From JAICXG01 sp036825615 (GTDB lineage: Bacteria > Verrucomicrobiota > Verrucomicrobiia > Chthoniobacterales > UBA10450): 64,000 nucleotides of DNA. The DNA lies in assembly GCA_036825615.1 (NCBI GenBank), contig DAISXY010000001.1:268782-332781 (forward strand). Direction: 5' to 3'. A model generated the notes under the pieces. That model searched no databases and was not told where the DNA came from. It saw only the letters and a list, made by a program, of their open reading frames with translations. Both the position numbers and the translations under genes were made by a program. Positions 61,746 through 64,000 of this stretch are shown here, in pieces (the stretch's first letter is position 1; every line of letters begins with the position of its first letter).

Positions 61746-62322
61746 GGAAGAGTATCTCCAGGGGATTGCAGCGGCTACTGAACGCATCGCGCGCTGCGAA
61801 ATGGCGATGAGTGACTTATTGGGCAAGTGGCGCCTGGCGCCGGCGGTGCGAGCGCTCATGGCGATGAAGGGATTTCAAACCGTGGCGGCCATGATCCTGG
61901 TGAGCGAGTTGGGAGAAGTGCATCGTTTTGCGCATCCGCGCCAAATGATGAGCTATCTCGGGTTGGTCCCAACGGAAAAGAGTTCCAGTGACAGACGCCG
62001 TCTGGGCCGCATCAGCAAGTGCGGCAATGCGCATCTGCGCTGGTTACTGGTGGAATGCGCGCAACATTATGCCGCACCGCCCAAGATATCGGCCCACCTC
62101 AGTCGGCGGCAGGAGGGTCAGACCAGGGAGGTGCGGGCGATCAGCTGGCGCGCGCAGAACCGCTTGCATCATCGCTACCGGGGCCTGCTCGGGCGGCGGC
62201 TCCACCGCAACAAAGCCATGGTGGCGATCGCGCGCGAGCTCTGCGGTTTTATCTGGGAATTACTTCGCACCCAGGAGTGTTATCACGCCCCGGCCCCCGC
62301 TGCCAGGGCGCTAAAACAATAG

Positions 62323-62580
62323 GGGTTCGAGGGGAACAGTTGCTTAAACAAAGGAGGTCACAACCAAAGGAGAAGAGGCAATCACCCTCATAAGCAGGCA
62401 GCGGATCTGAGGCGGCAGGGTCAACTATAGCCAATCCACGATGTCTCGTTGCGTTAAGCACGCCTTCGAAGGCGAGCCGAGCACGCGTCACCTAGACTGT
62501 GGGAGAGGGCTGGAAGGTGAACGAAAAGAATGCCGGATAGGTCCTGTCATGAAAATGACGGGATAGCCCGCGAATATCAG
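62323..62580 (+). ncRNA. HEARO/omega-RNA-like structured RNA, copy B
   Basis: It begins directly at the transposase stop (GGGTTCGAGGGG) and ends GCGAATATCAG. The conserved blocks match copy A. The variable stems differ in sequence but keep pairing: CGCCTTCGAAGGCG (62461-62474) replaces GGGAGAG/CTCTCCC, and GTCAT-GAAA-ATGAC (62546-62559) replaces CCCT/AGGG. Such compensatory change supports a functional RNA. The 5' flank, where a guide would lie, is IS110 sequence. Confidence 0.6.
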
Positions 62581-62714
62581 CATCACCAACCGCCGGGAAC
62601 CTAACTCACTCCGACTGATCCCGCCGCTTCAAACCCGCTGCCTGACTCCCCCGCCCTCGGCGACCGAACCGGATCGCTCCGCAGAGCTTTTGCCCATTGA
62701 CAAATCAACAGCCA
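62581..62714. other. Tail of RNA repeat before attC 3
   Basis: No gene is seen. 62581-62650 (CGCCGGGAACC, CCGACTGATCCCGCCGCTTC) matches the tail of copy A. The next 40 bases differ between copies, and 62692-62715 (GCCCATTGACAAATC) is shared again up to the attC. Confidence 0.5.
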
Positions 62715-62836
62715 TATCAACGAGACAAAGATGAGCTGCTGCGACCGAGAGCGCGCACCGCAGCGGGTGAAAGCGTGGAAGTCATATAAACAAGGTCGTA
62801 CGCCGGGTCGCAGTCAGCTCGATCGCATGGTTAGGG
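62715..62836 (-). other. attC-like recombination site 3
   Basis: The low arm TCAACGAGACAAAGATGAGC and TGCTGCGACC pair with the high arm GGGTCGCAGTCAGCTCGATC through CTAACC. Core boxes are imperfect (TATCAAC and GTTAGGG). The length is 122 bp. It overlaps the last codons of the PIN gene. The low arm is close to those of sites 4 and 5. Confidence 0.65.
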
Positions 62837-63260
62837 TATGGCGCAGCACCTTGCATCCGTGCTCTTCGGCCACGTCGGCTAGATCGGCATCCGCGGTGAG
62901 CAACACAAAATGGTTTTTCGCTGCGACTTCTGCAATCAGCGCGTCCTGAGCGTTGTTCTTCTTCCGATGATTTCGCTCGTCTAATGCGGCCTTCAGGGAT
63001 GTGTATAGGTTTGCGTTGCTCAACTTGCACTGGCCAAGCCGCGAAACTCCCACCACCATGGATTCAGTGGACACGACTTCCGTCCTCAGCGTGACGAACC
63101 GTAGAAACAGCCGTGCCCTTCGTTCTTGATCTTGTGTTCTGTTCAGCTCGTCCACCTGTACGTGGGTCGCGATAAACTCACCATCGGGAGGAAGATCCTC
63201 GGGCTGCATCGTGCCATCGACCAAACGGTTAATGATATTGGTGTCAAGGATGCACTTCAT
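62814..63260 (-). CDS. PIN-domain protein (VapC-like, cassette gene)
   Basis: The protein has 148 residues from ATG 63260. It has MKCILDTNIINRLVDG (first Asp), VQVDELNRT (Glu), NAQDALIAEVAAKN (Asp) and LLTADADLADVAEEHG (Asp), the four acidic residues of PIN ribonucleases. No VapB-type antitoxin is next to it, so it may be a free-standing cassette toxin or a nuclease with another partner. Its stop lies in attC 3. Confidence 0.85.
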   Translation of the reverse strand: MKCILDTNIINRLVDGTMQPEDLPPDGEFIATHVQVDELNRTQDQERRARLFLRFVTLRTEVVSTESMVVGVSRLGQCKLSNANLYTSLKAALDERNHRKKNNAQDALIAEVAAKNHFVLLTADADLADVAEEHGCKVLRHTLTMRSS

Positions 63261-63266
63261 CAAAGA

Positions 63267-63390
63267 CCCTAACGAGAACAAGATGAGCGACGGCGGACGA
63301 GAGCGCGCATGGCTCGGAGTGGAAATGTGGAAGTCATCTCAAAAGCGGAGCGTACAGCGGTCCGCCGTTCGCTCCATCGCCTGGTTAGAT
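63267..63390 (-). other. attC-like recombination site 4
   Basis: CCCTAAC (63267-63273) and GTTAGAT (63384-63390) are the outer boxes. The arms AAGATGAGCGACGGCGGAC and GTCCGCCGTTCGCTCCATC pair with a few bulged bases. The 124-bp site separates the PIN gene from the next cassette gene on the minus strand. The low box with its flank, TCTCGTTAGGG, also contains the window-wide TCGTTAGG motif. Confidence 0.8.
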
Positions 63391-63394
63391 GCGT

Positions 63395-63850
63395 TCATTG
63401 CTTCACGCATGAGCCTTGAACCTTGCCGGTAACCTCTCCGCCGCCAAGTCCAAACGACCTGCGCTCTCCTGTGAAGTGGGTACCGGTCAGAACTCCATCG
63501 ATGATGTCGTAATCGTCGCACATGTCTCCACTGAGGTTCATGTGCAACGCGCGGCCCGCTACCTCATAAGTTGGCGTCCCGTAACGAACATGGCCCTCGA
63601 CAATAGCGAACTTTCGCCAAGCGTCCTTCCATCCGCCGAGACAGCTGACGCCGGGCTGGTCCGTCACTCGGAACGTGAGGACCTCGGACTTCGTCTTCCC
63701 GGCCGATGAAGTAGTGACGAAACGCCAGACAGCACCAGCGTGCCATTCGCGCGGAGTGGGCTGTGAGGCGAGCGCCTTGTGCTGCTTCTCGCTATCCGCA
63801 GCGAGGCAAGCAGTAGCAATGAGTGTTGAGATGGCGAGGAGTTTCAGCAT
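63395..63850 (-). CDS. Exported protein of unknown function (cassette gene)
   Basis: The 151-residue protein has a signal peptide (LLAISTLIATACLAAD). The mature part has WHAGAVWRFVTTSSAGKTKS, FRVTDQPGVSCLGGW and a possible disulphide with the Cys in SGDMCDDYD or GSCVKQ. No family was recognised. The ATG lies inside the attC 5 box (GTTAGATG), so no ordinary ribosome site is present. Small exported proteins of unknown function are common in integron cassettes. Confidence 0.7.
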   Translation of the reverse strand: MLKLLAISTLIATACLAADSEKQHKALASQPTPREWHAGAVWRFVTTSSAGKTKSEVLTFRVTDQPGVSCLGGWKDAWRKFAIVEGHVRYGTPTYEVAGRALHMNLSGDMCDDYDIIDGVLTGTHFTGERRSFGLGGGEVTGKVQGSCVKQ

Positions 63851-63971
63851 CTAACGAGAACAAGATGAGCTGCTGCGAGGAAAGCGGCGGCTCGCAACAG
63901 TGAAAGGAAACGAAATCATATGAAAGTTGATAGTACGACCGCTCTCGGTCAGATGCCATGAAGGGTTGTAA
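63849..63971 (-). other. attC-like recombination site 5, high arm degenerate
   Basis: ATCTAAC (63849-63855), followed by GAGAACAAGATGAGCTGCTG, is a clear low arm shared with sites 3 and 4. The high arm (CTCGGTCAGATGCCATGAAG with GTTGTAA at 63965-63971) pairs only partly. The length, 123 bp, agrees with the other sites. The array probably continues past the window end. Confidence 0.5.
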
Positions 63972-64000
63972 AGCGTGGGCAAAACGGGCACACGCGTTGT

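Larger units (their letters stand above)
61158..62322 (+). pseudogene. IS110 family transposase, frame broken twice
   Basis: Three frames together make a full IS110 transposase: LYLGLDVHKDCIATVV (first DEDD Asp) in frame 1, IKTDRRDARKLARLLRAGEL in frame 2, and MKGFQTVAAMILVSELGEV with MSYLGLVPTEKSSSDRRRLGRISKCGN (Tnp_20 domain with Ser) in frame 3. Each break carries the identical insert CCCGAAAGCATTCGGGG (61272-61288 and 61728-61744), preceded by AAC and followed by CTGGA. Removing both leaves 1,131 bp, exactly 377 codons in one frame. Confidence 0.85.

Overview
The window reads as one chromosomal stretch of a high-GC, free-living Gram-negative bacterium. No rRNA or other taxonomic marker is present. 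The gene mix (ADOP-type permease, lipase maturation factor family, low-affinity iron permease family, paralogous DUF4440 proteins, split type II secretion locus) and the lack of a clear proteobacterial gene order suggest a soil Verrucomicrobiota (Chthoniobacterales-like) genome; this is inference. About 1-58.8 kb is dense, ordinary chromosome with many 1-14 bp gene overlaps. About 58.8-64 kb is a different kind of DNA: sparse small genes on the minus strand, attC-like sites, structured non-coding repeats and a broken IS110.

Layout. 0-13 kb: MscS tail, FemAB/GNAT-like protein, paired SMR-type proteins, arginase-fold protein, nth, hflX-miaA, an RRM protein, a nucleotide-sugar epimerase, an AlkA-type glycosylase, a PEP-mutase-family protein, GNAT, HD protein, ftsB-like and eno. 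13-20.4 kb: three small exported proteins, acylphosphatase, ABC ATPase/permease/TPR module, phosphoesterase, GT9, tatA and ACP. 20.6-30.4 kb: LOG protein, hydrolase, then a split type II secretion locus (gspF and gspG on plus; gspH-I-J-K-L-M plus a terminal exported protein on minus). 30.7-49 kb: large Asp-box protein, short asparaginase, phosphodiesterase, rnpA-yidD-yidC-jag, lipase maturation factor, galactokinase, amidase, DUF4440 pair, TPP riboswitch-thiC, DUF72 and a deleted alkB. 49-58.8 kb: AhpD-like, esterase, an exported Lig E-type DNA ligase, ADOP permease, ChaA-like exchanger and an S10 peptidase. 58.8-64 kb: integron-like cassette array without an integrase in view.

Two things stand out. 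First, the octamer TCGTTAGG (usually followed by C) or its complement occurs about 49 times by eye, on both strands equally and mostly inside genes, roughly 25 times more often than chance. It often supplies a stop codon and once forms a perfect hairpin that encodes the ends of two convergent genes. Its density and habits resemble DNA uptake sequences, and an exported Lig E-type ligase and pseudopilin genes lie in the same window. Second, the right end holds five attC-like sites of about 106-130 bp with minus-strand cassettes (VOC protein, DUF4258/DUF2283 pair, PIN protein, exported protein). Among them are two copies of a covarying structured RNA that resembles HEARO/omega-RNA but lacks an IscB/IsrB gene. 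An IS110 transposase gene there is interrupted twice by the same 17-bp hairpin insertion.
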